Source of the DNA: Selaginella moellendorffii
Taxonomy: Eukaryota > Streptophyta > Lycopodiopsida > Selaginellales > Selaginellaceae
Assembly (NCBI RefSeq): GCF_000143415.4
Contig: NW_003314273.1
Span: 2,823,805-2,887,804, forward strand
DNA: 64,000 nt
Direction of reading: 5' to 3'
The notes under the pieces were generated by a model. It worked only from the letters and a program-made list of their open reading frames with translations, searched no databases and had not been told where the DNA came from. The position numbers and the translations under genes are program-made. Within the stretch, counting starts at the first letter, position 1, and each line of letters starts with the position of its first letter. Positions 10,784 to 21,114 of the stretch are shown here, piece after piece.

Positions 10784-11954
10784 GGACCAGATGGTTGATG
10801 GTCTTGATCCTCAGCTTGACAGCTCTACGCACATCTCCTTCTGCGAAGGCTGCCAGCTTGGGAAACAGCATCGGCTCCCTTTTCCTAAGCGTGGAGCAAA
10901 ACGAGCCAAAGAAGTCTTGGAGCTTGTCCATAGCGATATTTGGGGCCCTGCTCCTCATGTCTCCTTTGGCGGCTCCAAGTACTTCATTACTTTCGTGGAC
11001 GATTACAGCAGGAAGACCTTCGTCTACTGCTTGGTCACGAAATCCCAGGCTCTAGATAAGTTCGAGATCTTCAAAGCTCTTGCTGAAAAGCAAACTGGAA
11101 AACCGTTGAAGCGACTCAGATCAGATGGAGGTGGCGAGTATGTCTCTCAGAAGTTTTCTGCTTTTCTTCAAAAGCATGGAATTCAAAGAGAGCAAACCGC
11201 CCCGTATTCCTCTCAGCAGAACGGTGTTGCAGAACGCAAGAACCGGAGCTTGATAGATGCCGCAAATAGCATGCTTCAAGCCAACCGCGTTCCTGCTACG
11301 TTCTGGGCTGACGCAGTTATGACCGCCTGCTATCTACAAAATCGGCTCCCTACAAAAGTCGTGGTTGGAAAAACACCTGAAGAAGCCTGGTCAGGCCGCA
11401 AGCCAGCCATAGATCACTTGCGTATCTTTGGATGTGAGGCCTACACTCACGTCCCCAAGGCCATCAGAAAGAAGCTTACGCCCACCAGCGAGCGAGGCAT
11501 CTTTCTTGGCTATAGCCTGGAGCACAAGGCTTACAGGATTTTCAACCTAGTCTCCAGGAAGCTGACTATCTCCCGCGACGTTCACTTCAATGAGAATGCC
11601 ACTCGTTCTCATCCAGTGGGAGATCTCTTCCCTCCTGCCCCGATTCTTCCAACTGAAGACTCTTCTTCAACCTTGGAACCGGTGGTAGTCTCTCCTATCT
11701 TGCCGCTGCAAGTGGGAGCTTCCAGAGCGCCAGATCTCCAGGTGGGAGATCTACGCGTTCCGGTTTTGCCAAATTCGCCGAACAGGGGTGCCCTATCCCC
11801 TGTTCGGCCTCAACCGAGATTCTCCTCGAGGCCCTCCGGAGCAACCTGCAGTACCTCCGGATCAGCCTCCCCGCCGGTCTTCCCGGTCGAATTTAGGTGT
11901 CCCTCCGCAGCGGTTGATCGAGACAATGCTCTCGGTCGTTCAAGACATTCCTGA
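10770..11954 (+). pseudogene. Copia integrase
   Basis: Shows CEGCQLGK of the HHCC region, then the rve core with HSDIWGP, FVDDYSRKTFVY, RSDGGGEY and QQNGVAERKNRSL, containing the D, D and E metal ligands. The GKTPEEAWSGRKP and IFGCEAY motifs follow, as is usual in copia. The N-terminal HHCC histidines are damaged by the frameshift near 10760. The frame overlaps the RT frame at 11788-11954, so a further frameshift separates them. Confidence 0.88.
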
Positions 11955-13677
11955 AGGCTTGGTTGAGACATTGCTTGCTGGCGTGGACATTCCGGAAGTT
12001 CCTCGCAGCTACGTCGATGCTCTTGCCTCTCCTAACAGAGACAAATGGGTTGCAGCCTTTGATGAGGAGTATAACTCCTTTCTCAAGAACAACACCTTCT
12101 CCTTGGTGGAAAGAGCTCCGGCCGGGCGTAAACTAGTGAAATCCATGTGGATTCCTAGTATCAAGCTCAACCCAGACCACACCATTTCTCGCTACAAGGC
12201 TCGCTTGCTGGCGAAAGGCTACTCTCAAGTGGCTGGTGTGGATTACACTGAGACGTTTGCCCCGGTGGTCAAGCTGACTACCATTCGCACCTTGCTCGCT
12301 TTAGCGGGTGCGCACAATTGGCACGTACACCAGATGGATGTCAAGACGGCTTTCCTGAATGGAGAGCTTGATGAGGACATCTATATGGAGCAGCCAGAAG
12401 GCTACAAGGTCCCAGGACAAGAGAGCCACGTTTGGAAGCTCCACAAGGCGATTTATGGCTTGAAGCAAGCCTCTCGCCAATGGTACAAAAAGCTTGATGA
12501 TTTTCTTGTGAAATCTCACTTTTCCAGGAGCAAGAACGATCCGAATCTCTACTTTAAACGAGTAGGAGATGAAGTGATTTACATCGCTGTGTATGTAGAC
12601 GACACTCTACTCGTTTGCAACAGCCTTGCTTTCCTAGCTAAAATCAAGGTGGCTTTCTCATCTCATTTTGAGATGAAGGACCTTGGTGAAGCTCGCTACT
12701 GCCTTGGCATCCAGATTGATCGCAGAAAAGATGGCTCTCTCTTTCTGCATCAAACCAAGTATGTGGAAGATGTCCTGCAACGATTCGGCATGGACTCTTG
12801 TGCGCCTGCACCCACGCCAATGGTTGCTGGCTTAAGACTTTCAAAGGATACGTCTCCTTCTACAGACTCGGATAGGAGGAAAATGGCGAACGTTCCTTAC
12901 CGAAGTGCCGTGGGAAGCTTGATGTACCTGGTGGTGTGCACGCGACCAGACATTGCCTTCTCAGTGAGCATGGTAAGCAGGTTTCTCGACAATCCAGGCC
13001 CTGCACATTGGCAAGCAGTAAAAAGAATTTTTCGGTACTTACGAGCTACCACTTCTTTTGGCTTACTTTACACGCCAAAAGTCACACGCTTACAGGGCTA
13101 CTGTGATTCGGACTGGGCTGGTTGCCCAGATTCACGAAGATCACACAAAGGCTATTTTTTTAGCTTGCAACAAGCAGCTCTTTCTTGGAGCAGCAAGAAA
13201 CAGAGTGTTGTGGCCTGCTCTAGCTGCGAAGCTGAGTATATGGCTGCTAGCGCTGCTTGCAAGGAGGCCATCTGGCTTCGTCGTCTTCTAACGGACATGG
13301 AACACTCTCTTCCAGGTTCAACAGCGATCTATTGCGACAATCAGGGCTGCATTGCCTTAAGCAAGAATCGCAAGATCAATTCAAGAACAAAGCACATGGA
13401 CACAGTACACCATTTTCTTCGAGACCAGTACGAAGATGGAATCGTCGAGCTTGTGTATTGTTCTACTCAGGACATGCCTGCTGACGTTCTGACCAAGGCA
13501 CTCTCCCAGCCGAAATTTTCTCAGTTTCGGGCTGCACTTGGCGTCTGCCCGAGTGGGAGTGTTACGGTGACAAGCCGTACGATGTACGGACAGACACCAG
13601 TGCCAGCTAGGACGCCAGGAGTGTATATTGACCAAAATCTCATGAATAAAAATTCATTCGATGGTCAAACACAATAA
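11788..13677 (+). pseudogene. Copia reverse transcriptase and RNase H, frame still open
   Basis: The RT starts around WVAAFDEEYNSFLKN and includes MDVKTAFLNGEL, AIYGLKQASRQWY and the catalytic YVDDTLLV. RNase H follows with GYCDSDWAG, SSCEAEYMA and DNQGCIALSKN, ending near KHMDTVHHFLRD. All catalytic acids are present and the frame is open to the 3' LTR, so this segment could still give a protein if expressed separately. It is classed as a pseudogene because the rest of pol is broken. Confidence 0.88.
13560..13676 (+). repeat. 3' LTR of copia element, 117 bp
   Basis: Begins TGTTACGGTGACAAGCCGTA directly after a purine tract GAGTGGGAG (13551-13559, the likely polypurine tract) and ends ACACAATA before the target duplicate AGCAC. 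It lacks the 16 bp present in the 5' LTR. Confidence 0.93.
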
Positions 13678-15018
13678 GCACGACGATCTTGTCCGTCCCT
13701 TCCTCCCACGCGTTGATGTAGTGGAACGATGTCCAATCCGGGACGTCGATCCAGCGAACGCCGGAAGATCCAACGGTCGGGAAGCGAGGGATCACCCCGA
13801 ATCTGGGAACCTTGGGCGGTATCTCCATCAATTACCAGTTTGTTCTTGAGCACTACATCCTGGAACTTCATCACGAGCTGATTCTCTGGGAGGATTGCGT
13901 AGTTCTCTGTTATCGCGAAGTCGTGAAACAAGCACGGGTCCGGCAGCCACACGTCGAAATCGGGGCTCTTCCTCCCAGAAGTAGCGGAGGTGGGGATTGA
14001 TCACTGGATTGAAGCTAACCGCGAAGAGCTCCCCAGAGATTGGATCGATCTTTGGATGAGCGCACATCGGCAAGAACAATCGATTGTTGAAGCTGTAGCG
14101 GCCCATGGTGATCAAATCCCCTGCTGGGGTGATACTCACGGCATATGGCATATCATCCTCGGACATGGCCAGGATTCGGATCGAAGTAGGCCATCCCAGC
14201 GTTGGAGGTTCCCATCCCGCCCAAGATATTGATCAGGCCCAGAGCCGTGCGCATCACAAACAGCCCGAATCGTGCGAGCCCGGCATAGCTGCTCATGGTG
14301 CCCAGTGTGTAGGGGAAGAGAGGCTTGCCCGCTGCTTGCTCCTGGACGAATCGATTGTTCTGGGTGAATCGCACGCAGTAGACTGGAGCTTGCTCGTCTT
14401 CATCGCCGAACTTGACAGAGTGGAGCATCCCGTGGCCATCGAAGTAGTGGTAGCCGGCGGGAGGGGGATGGAGTGGATTGGAGCCATTGCGGATGTAAGC
14501 ACCGCCGCGGAGGCAGCGAGGGATCTCGCCAGTGACTCGGCGGCACGGCGTTGGCGGGAACTCTCCAACCGGCGCGAAATTGTCCGCGAGCTAGATCTGG
14601 GGGTCTTGCGAGGGAGGAAACCCGCGAAGATCAATGTACATGGAGATGAAATTCTCCACCGTGTCGCACAGGGCTACCCCGCGCCTCTTCGATCGGATTG
14701 GGGATTGAGAATCCAAGGGTATTGATATACTTGCGAGAGGAATTGGTAGTCGTGGCTGTGATCCTCGATGATCTTCTCCTGGGTAGAGCAGGAAAGGAGA
14801 AGTTGGTAAGGCTATAACCAATATCAATGCCAGCTGTGGCATGCATTGAGACACAATCAACGACTAAGAACAGTGCCATTGGCATACATACATTGGTCTC
14901 TCCAATCGAATTTCAGAGCTATGGATTGGGCCACACGCCTCGCATAGATAAGATCATATTGTAGGGCTGAGGTGGAGAATGTTACTAGCTACTTGGGATG
15001 TGGGGACAATCAGAGGTT

Positions 15019-15877
15019 GGAAACAATGCGCGTGAGACCAATAATTGTGTGTCGGTATGCTTTTTGGAGGGGATGAAGACTATAGAAACATCATGTAAAG
15101 GTAGGGTCCCATGCTTCTTAGACGGGTACGAGTGGACCAAAAACAAAGCTAGCTATATTCAATCTAGATTCATGTCTCCTAACGCACCACCACACATCTC
15201 TGCTTTAGAATAATGTAATTTAGGTGGTCATGCGTTCGCAAGCGAGGTTTTGCTGGATGGAATAAAGGACCGTATCAAATTTCGGCAGTGGGAGATTATT
15301 TGGCGTCCAATTTGGTGGTGCAATGTATATGAGGTGTGGATGCCCATAGGTGGCAGGACAAGTCTTTTGCGGCTCTAGATTGAGGAATTGAATGTCACCA
15401 AGCAACTGGTTGATTGAATGCCCGAGTGGGACGAGCATGACCACTGCCCTTCTCTCGGTATGGACTCCTCCGACAAGCAGAAGACGTTCCTGATTATGCC
15501 AGTAACAGGCATTTGGATAAAAAGCAACGAGCTAATGCCAGAAAGGAGCACGATTATGTAGGGATATGGTCTTGTTTCTTGCCCTGGTTTGCTCTTATTA
15601 CAGCTGGAAAAGTTAAAGCATCGAATGTGTGAAACGACGATGTGAACTGCCATGCTGACAGCATGTAAACAACCAAAGGTTAGAGGGGTGAAAAAAGGCT
15701 GGATCACAGCGTGATCGGCATACGCCCGGAATGGGCATATGGTTTTGCTAAGAGAATATTTGGATGCGAATTTTAGTTTGCTTGATGTGCATTGTAACAT
15801 TTTTTTTTTCTTTCTGAGCAGAATTAAGATAGTTCTGCTGCGATTTGACTAGCAAAGAATTGGCAGCGTGGAACTTT
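15019..15877. repeat. Left arm of imperfect palindrome
   Basis: The reverse complement of this segment matches 16091-16936 over most of its length, from the TGGAAACAATGCGCG end outward to the GTGGAACTTT end inward. It includes the upstream flank of NCED copy 2 and a PPR fragment. Homology continues outward into the NCED copies, with deletions, so the whole inverted unit is several kilobases. Confidence 0.88.
15235..15730 (+). pseudogene. PPR gene fragment in left palindrome arm
   Basis: Plus-strand translation in several frames recalls PPR text seen at 8250-8940 and in the intact gene: the MPEWD end, then the N-G/R-H-L-D-K repeat start. It is broken by many stops. The mirrored copy is at 16230-16745. 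Confidence 0.65.
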
Positions 15878-16090
15878 TGCTGTTGTTCATCATTTTCCTG
15901 TGTTTACTCTCTTAAATTTTGGTAACGATCTGCTAAAGGAGAAAAATTTCTGAAGATCCTTCCATAACAGTTTCACGTTTGCAGAACTGGCAAACTCTAG
16001 CCAATAGAGCATTAGGTATAAACCATGAAATGAAGGGAAGTTTCTTCCACGACAGGTTTCATCCAGACACAAAATATTTGTTGAAGTCTG
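15878..16090. other. 213-bp spacer at palindrome centre
   Basis: Unique sequence between the two inverted arms. No open frame of note. I see no similarity between this spacer and any other part of the window. Confidence 0.75.
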
Positions 16091-16936
16091 AAAGTTCCAC
16101 GCTGCCAATTCTTCGCTAGTCAAATCGCAGCAGAACTATCTTAATTCTGCTCAGAAAGAGAAAAAAATGCTACAATGCACATCAAGCAAACTAAAATTCG
16201 CATCCAAATGTTCTCTTAGCAAAACGTTATCCGGCCTTTTTTTAACATTCACAGCGCTCCCTCTAACCTTTGGTTCTTTACATGCTGTCAGCATGGCAGT
16301 TCACATTGTCGTTTCACACATTCAATGCTTTAACTTTTCCAGCTGTAATAAGAGCAAACCAGGGCAAGAAACAAGACCATATCCTTAAATAATCGTGCTC
16401 CAGGAGATTAAGCTCCTTTCTGGCATTAGCTCGTTGCTTTATCCAAATGCCTGTTAGTGGCATAACTGCTTGTCGGAGGAATCCATACCGAGAGAAGGCA
16501 GTGGTCATGCTCGTCCCACTCGGGCATTCAATCAACCAGCATCATTTCCTGGATCTAGAGCCGCAAAAGACTTGCCATGCCACCTATGGGCATCCACGCC
16601 TCATATACATTGCACCACCAAATTGGACGCCAAACAATCTCCCGCCACTGAGGGCTTGATCTCATTGTGGCTGGACGTGGGTAAATTGGATGTGGTTCTT
16701 TATTCCATCCAGCAAAACCTCGTTTGCGAACGCATGACCATCGAAAATTACATTATTCTAAAGCAGAGATGATATTTCGTGTGGGGGGCGTTAGGAGACA
16801 TGAATCTAGATTGAATATATCTAGCTTTGTTTTTGGTCCACTCGTGCCCGTCTAGGAAGCATAGGACCTTTACCTTTTCATCCCCTCCAAGAAGCATGCC
16901 GACACACAATTATTGGTCTCACGCGCATTGTTTCCA
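16091..16936. repeat. Right arm of imperfect palindrome
   Basis: Inverted copy of 15019-15877, with scattered substitutions and small indels. Both arms encode the same 60- to 80-residue open frame (MLQCTSSKLKFASK...) on opposite strands, which is antisense to PPR fragments and not a gene. Confidence 0.88.
16230..16745 (-). pseudogene. PPR gene fragment in right palindrome arm
   Basis: Mirror image of the PPR fragment at 15235-15730, on the minus strand. It contains the same collapsed MPEWD block and stops. It precedes NCED copy 3 as its partner precedes NCED copy 2. Confidence 0.65.
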
Positions 16937-17055
16937 TTCAAGACAGAGTAAGCCCTAAAATATCGATCTTATCTCAAGACCATCATAGCTCTAAAATTCG
17001 ATTGCAGGGATCAATATATTCAGGTATGCCAATTACACAGTTAATTTGGTCGCAA

Positions 17056-18570
17056 TGTCTGGGCCTGATCAATATCTTCGGTGGGATGGGATCGATATCA
17101 ACCAGCGTTGGAGGTTTCGCCGAATCCTGGCTATGTCCGAGGATGATATGCCATATGCCATGAGTATCACCCCAGGAGGGGATTTGATCACCATGGGCCG
17201 CTACAGCTTCAACAAGCGATTGTTCTTGCTGATGTGCACTCATCCAAAGATCGATCCAATGTCTGGTGAGCTCTTCGCGGTTAGCTTCAATCCAGTGATC
17301 AATCCCCACCTCCGCTACTTCTGGGAGGAAGAGCCCCGATTTCGACGTGTGGCTGCCGGATCCGTGCTTGTTTCACGACTTCACGATAACAGAGAACTAC
17401 GCAATCCTTCCAGAGAATCAGCTCATCCAGGATGTAGTGCTCAAGAACAAACTGGTCATTGATGGAGGTACCGCCAAGGTTCCCAGATTCGGGGTGATCC
17501 CTTGCATCCCGACTGTTGGATCTTCCGGCGTTTGCTGGATCGATGTCCTGGATTGGACATCATTCCACTACATCAACACGTAGGGACGGACAAGATTGTT
17601 ATGAGTGGTTGTGTTGTATCTGGCTTAGGTCTAAACCAAAAACTTCAGCTATTTTATACCCAACACTGTTCAAAGGGAAGCACAGGCAAATCAAACAACG
17701 AACATAGCCCAGCTACACATACGTACATTCTGGGCCCAACTCATCGGGTGGATCGCACAGAGGTTGGTGTGCTCGAGCAGCTCCGTGTCCTTCCAGCGAA
17801 CACACCCAAATCAGACAACGAACACATCCCAGCTCGTCTGGGCCCGGGACCTGAGGAACATCAGCTTCAGCGACGACTTCAGGCCGGCAGGTTGCAGTCA
17901 AGGCGGTCAGAGTGCGGTCAAGGTTCATGCAGGTGACGTTTGGGAGGATGTTTACCGCGCGGCAGACACACAGAAAGTTGTAGTTGTCGGGGCGATGTCG
18001 GGAACAGTGGCAGCGGCAGGGGGCTATGTTCAGGTGGCTCGTCCATTAGGCCGGTGGAACATCTGTTTGACGATATCACCGGATTGTCCAGCAGATTGCA
18101 CGAGATCCACCTGGACCTTCGATCTGGACGGTCGTGGAAGAAACACGTGTGCTCGGCTGGACTGGATTTTGGACAGATGAATCAGAAATTCCTGGGGCGG
18201 AAGAATCGGTACGTATACATGTGCTACTATGGCCATGGCTCAAAATCTCAGGCCTGGCCAAGGTCGATCTGGACGCTCCACCGCTGCCCAGGCGGTAATC
18301 GATGGAACAAGTGACCCGGATCTAAACGAGCCATGCGTTGTGGCGTCGAGGAGATTCGAACGTGGTAAGTTTTGTGGTGAATGGCGAGGAGGAAGACAAT
18401 GGATACGTCATTTTAAGCTCCGTGCATAATGAGAAAAATGGTGGATGCCAAATCACCCACGCTTGAGATAATGGCTTCTATAGAGTTGCCTGTTAGAGTT
18501 CCATATGGATTCCATGGAATCTTTAGAAATGCCAATCAAATAGCTAACCAAAACCATGCCACCTTCTAAG
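17056..18570 (+). pseudogene. NCED/CCD4-type dioxygenase, copy 3, inverted, broken
   Basis: Plus-strand copy lacking roughly the first 240 codons; homology to copy 1 begins around GLINI-GGMG. It includes the AHPKIDP-equivalent THPKIDP, FHDFTITENY and the C-terminal VPYGFHG block near 18500. Lesions: the same 14-bp deletion as copy 2 (near 17325), a short inverted stretch at about 17088-17120, a stop at 17581, a foreign insert of about 437 bp (17601-18037) and later frameshifts. It ends tail-to-tail with the intact PPR gene at 18612. Confidence 0.9.
17601..18037 (+). other. Insert in NCED copy 3 carrying a FAD-linked oxidase-like fragment
   Basis: NCED homology stops at about 17600 (GGACAAGATTGT) and resumes at about 18038 (GCTCGTCCATT). 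Between them, 17836-18033 translates to VWARDLRNISF, FRPAGC and KVHAGDVWEDVYRAAD, then VVVVGAMSGTVAAAGGYVQ. That recalls the FAD-binding domain of berberine-bridge/VAO-type oxidases (H/G-AG-W-YxA... VVGG...GVGG pattern). The phrase AAATCARACAACGAACAYA occurs at 17689 and 17809, a direct repeat about 120 bp apart. No transposon ends or target duplication are visible. Confidence 0.6.
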
Positions 18571-18611
18571 AAAATTTGATATAGTTATATAATCTCTTGA
18601 AAATATCTAAG

Positions 18612-20546
18612 CTATGTAATTATGTGAGAATTGGCAATAAGAACATATGGAGCACTGTTACTAGGCTCCACACTAATGGCATTTTTCATTGCATCTCCAC
18701 TCGCTACAGCTCCAAGCAAGCACTTCCAATCCATGGAATCTGGGTAATATGGCATCTCCCACAGAAGATTCTCAGCGTCTTGGATATACCTTGACTGGAC
18801 AAGCACACCAATCATACACAAGTAGTGTTGCTTTGAGGGTTTGATGGAGTGATCAAACTGGAAAGACACAAAGAGATCCCGAGCTATGGCAATAGTGCCT
18901 TTGTGAGCACACGATGTGAGCAAAGCTGTTAAGCTAGCTCCATCAGGTGTATTAGTAGTGACCATGGTTTGCAAAGCATCCAAGGCTCTGGAAATGGCCC
19001 CAATCCGAGAGTATGCCGCCAGCATTGTGTCCCAAGATATGAGATCCTTGTCCGGCATTGTTAAGAATATCCGATTTGCCATATCCAGATGCCCGTTTTG
19101 GGTATATGCAGAAAGAGTTGCACTCCATGAAGATTGGTTTCTTTCTTGGATTGAATCGAACACACTTTTGACCTGAGCATTTGATGCAAAACCACACAAG
19201 AGAGCATTGAAAGCAATAGCGCTCTTTTCATTGGAGTTGTCAAAAATTCTCTTGGCAAGAAGCATATGTCCACTTCGGGCATATGCCGACACGAGCACAA
19301 TCAGTGGTATTTCGCCGTGACCTGGCATTTTTTCAAAAATACACAGGGCGTCCTCTAGCCTGTGGTTGTTTACATATCCTGTCAGCATGGCAGTCCAGGT
19401 AACCTCGTTTCGCTCCCTCATTCCATCAAAGAGTTTCTTTGCCTTTTCCAGATGCCCGTTGCTAGCATATGCTGTAATGAGAGCGGTTGCCGGGACTAAA
19501 TGCTCGCCTTGATCAGGCAGACCTAAATATATGGCTTCGGCGTCGTGAGTCCGTCCTCGCCGAGAATACAAGCGCAGCATTGCAGTGCAAGCAAACGCGT
19601 TGTGGCGCTGCATGTTGTAAAAAATTTGCTGAGCCTCCGCGATGCTGCTGTCGTCGTGATCTGCGTAAGCGGACAGGATTACCGCGCATGAAACCACATC
19701 GGTACACTCCATCGACTCAAACAGATTCTTTGCCTCGTGAAAGCAGCCACTTTCCACCAAGACGACAAGCAAAACCGTGGAGGCAACCAAATCCTTGTGA
19801 GGCAGCGCGAGGAAGAAACACTTGGCATCTTCCAAAAGCCCGTGCTGGCCAAAGCACTGAATCATGGACGTAAAAGACAGAGCATCAAATTCTGGCATGT
19901 TGGAGAAGATGCCCTTCGCCTCCTGCAAATGCCCAGCCTGGGCAAGTGCTGATAGTTGAGTGTTCCAAGCAACAAGATCTCTCTCAGGCATGGAGCTAAA
20001 GAGTGTCGTTATTTGAAACAAGTTGGTGGATTTGGATAGAATTGTGGTCCAAGAGATGAAGCTCCTTTCTGGCATAAGCTCAAAGAGCTGCATTGCTTTA
20101 TCCAAATGCCCGTTTGTGGCATATGCTAAGATCATTGCATTCCATGCTACAAGGCCTCTCTCTCTTATGGAATCGAAAACTTCTTTTGCCCGTAGGAGTA
20201 AGCCATGCCGAGAGAAGGCAGTGATCATGATCGACCATGAAGCAACATCCCATTCGGGCATTCGATCAAACAACTGCTTTGCTTGGTCAAGGTGGCTGTT
20301 TGATGCGAAGGCAGAGAGCATGGCATTCCACGAGAATCGATTCCGTGATGTAGAGCCGCGGAAGATTTGCCATGCTGCCTCTGGGCATCCACACCTCCCA
20401 TACATTCGCACCACCAAATTGCATGCCAAGCAGTCTCCTGCTGCGAGGAGGTGCTCAATCTCATTGTGGAGCTTAGAGGCTGTGGATAGATTGGTACACT
20501 TCTTTATTGCATCCAACAAAAGCTCTCGACAATCTAGTGTTAACAT
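18612..20546 (-). CDS. Pentatricopeptide repeat protein, intact, E-like C-terminus, no DYW
   Basis: An intronless 644-aa PPR protein. Such proteins bind organelle RNA and act in editing, splicing or stability, in plastids or mitochondria. Nearly the whole length is PPR units, mostly S-type of about 31 residues, for example NRFSWNAMLSAFAS...LDQAKQLFDRMPE and LVAWNAMILAYATNGHLDKAMQLFELMPE. The C-terminus (MDWKCLLGAVAS...APYVLIANSH) resembles a truncated E motif; no DYW deaminase domain follows. I see no clear targeting peptide at the MLTLDC start, so a longer N-terminus is possible. It is convergent with NCED copy 3, stops about 42 bp apart. A broken duplicate lies at 23215-25141. RNA target is unknown. 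Confidence 0.85.
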   Translation of the reverse strand: MLTLDCRELLLDAIKKCTNLSTASKLHNEIEHLLAAGDCLACNLVVRMYGRCGCPEAAWQIFRGSTSRNRFSWNAMLSAFASNSHLDQAKQLFDRMPEWDVASWSIMITAFSRHGLLLRAKEVFDSIRERGLVAWNAMILAYATNGHLDKAMQLFELMPERSFISWTTILSKSTNLFQITTLFSSMPERDLVAWNTQLSALAQAGHLQEAKGIFSNMPEFDALSFTSMIQCFGQHGLLEDAKCFFLALPHKDLVASTVLLVVLVESGCFHEAKNLFESMECTDVVSCAVILSAYADHDDSSIAEAQQIFYNMQRHNAFACTAMLRLYSRRGRTHDAEAIYLGLPDQGEHLVPATALITAYASNGHLEKAKKLFDGMRERNEVTWTAMLTGYVNNHRLEDALCIFEKMPGHGEIPLIVLVSAYARSGHMLLAKRIFDNSNEKSAIAFNALLCGFASNAQVKSVFDSIQERNQSSWSATLSAYTQNGHLDMANRIFLTMPDKDLISWDTMLAAYSRIGAISRALDALQTMVTTNTPDGASLTALLTSCAHKGTIAIARDLFVSFQFDHSIKPSKQHYLCMIGVLVQSRYIQDAENLLWEMPYYPDSMDWKCLLGAVASGDAMKNAISVEPSNSAPYVLIANSHIIT

Positions 20547-21114
20547 GGTTCTCTACCATATAATCATGCACAATCTTGGATGGTTCCTTGGTTGTTGTAG
20601 AAACAATCATCAATTCGGAGATTAGTTTCATGATCAACATTACTTTTATCTTTGCACTTCGCATAATAGACCACCTTTGGGATGGTTTCATTGTTATACA
20701 TGAAACCCATGGGCGTGCAAAGAAAATTTCTTGACGAGTTAATGTTTTAAGAAGGTACTGAGGTGTCTCTAAGAAATTTGCCCCGCCACACTTTAAATTC
20801 CCATTATCATTGTGGATGTGAGTGTTCAAGACCAAATATTAGACACCAGTCTACATGAATAATGGTTGAGCTGAATTCAGCTATATGACAAGTAAGTGAG
20901 AAATTCCCACATCCAAATGTTTTAGGAATGATCAAAGCAGCAAGCGAGGCAACAATAGAAACTATCAATTGCACACCCATTCTAAAAATTAGTTTTTTGA
21001 AGTACAAACGCTGAGATTTATTGGCAAGTGAAAATCCAATCAACCTTTATGGAGCAAAATTTTTTGCCATGTAGTCCACGTAGGATTCGGTGATGAAGTA
21101 GCTAAATATTCTTA
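20547..21114. other. 5' flank of intact PPR gene
   Basis: Likely promoter and 5' UTR of the PPR gene. The first 100 bp are repeated upstream of the broken PPR copy (25085-25195). I see no other gene here. Confidence 0.5.

Larger units (their letters stand above)
9595..13676 (+). mobile_element. Ty1/copia LTR retrotransposon inserted in NCED copy 2
   Basis: A 4.08-kb element with both LTRs, a primer-binding site, a gag remnant, protease, integrase, reverse transcriptase and RNase H in copia order. It is flanked by a perfect 5-bp target duplication AGCAC (9590-9594 and 13677-13681); the intact NCED has a single AGCAC at this site. The pol frame changes at least twice and gag is truncated, so it is non-autonomous now. 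LTRs differ by a 16-bp indel and several substitutions, so it is not a brand-new insertion. LTRs of 117-133 bp are short for plant copia elements. Confidence 0.95.
9049..14885 (-). pseudogene. NCED/CCD4-type dioxygenase, copy 2, disrupted by a copia element
   Basis: Reading from 14885 leftward gives the same protein as the intact copy (start region MPMALFLVVD), continuing to 13677, where the gene is interrupted, and resuming at 9594 to the stop at 9049. Other lesions by comparison with copy 1: an 8-bp loss near 14677, a 2-bp loss near 14180, a 14-bp loss near 13976 that removes residues around the ASPNGRK segment and shifts frame, a 15-bp loss near 9487 and a 5-bp loss near 9290. It cannot encode an enzyme. 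The 14-bp loss is shared exactly with copy 3. Plus-strand open frames here are antisense shadows. Confidence 0.92.

Noticed and set aside
14105-14725. 206-aa plus-strand frame over NCED copy 2
   Set aside because: Antisense to the NCED homology, with the same shadow at 6853-7233 over copy 1; arises from codon bias.
19487-19873. 128-aa plus-strand frame over the intact PPR gene
   Set aside because: It is antisense to the conserved PPR coding sequence and has no motif of its own.
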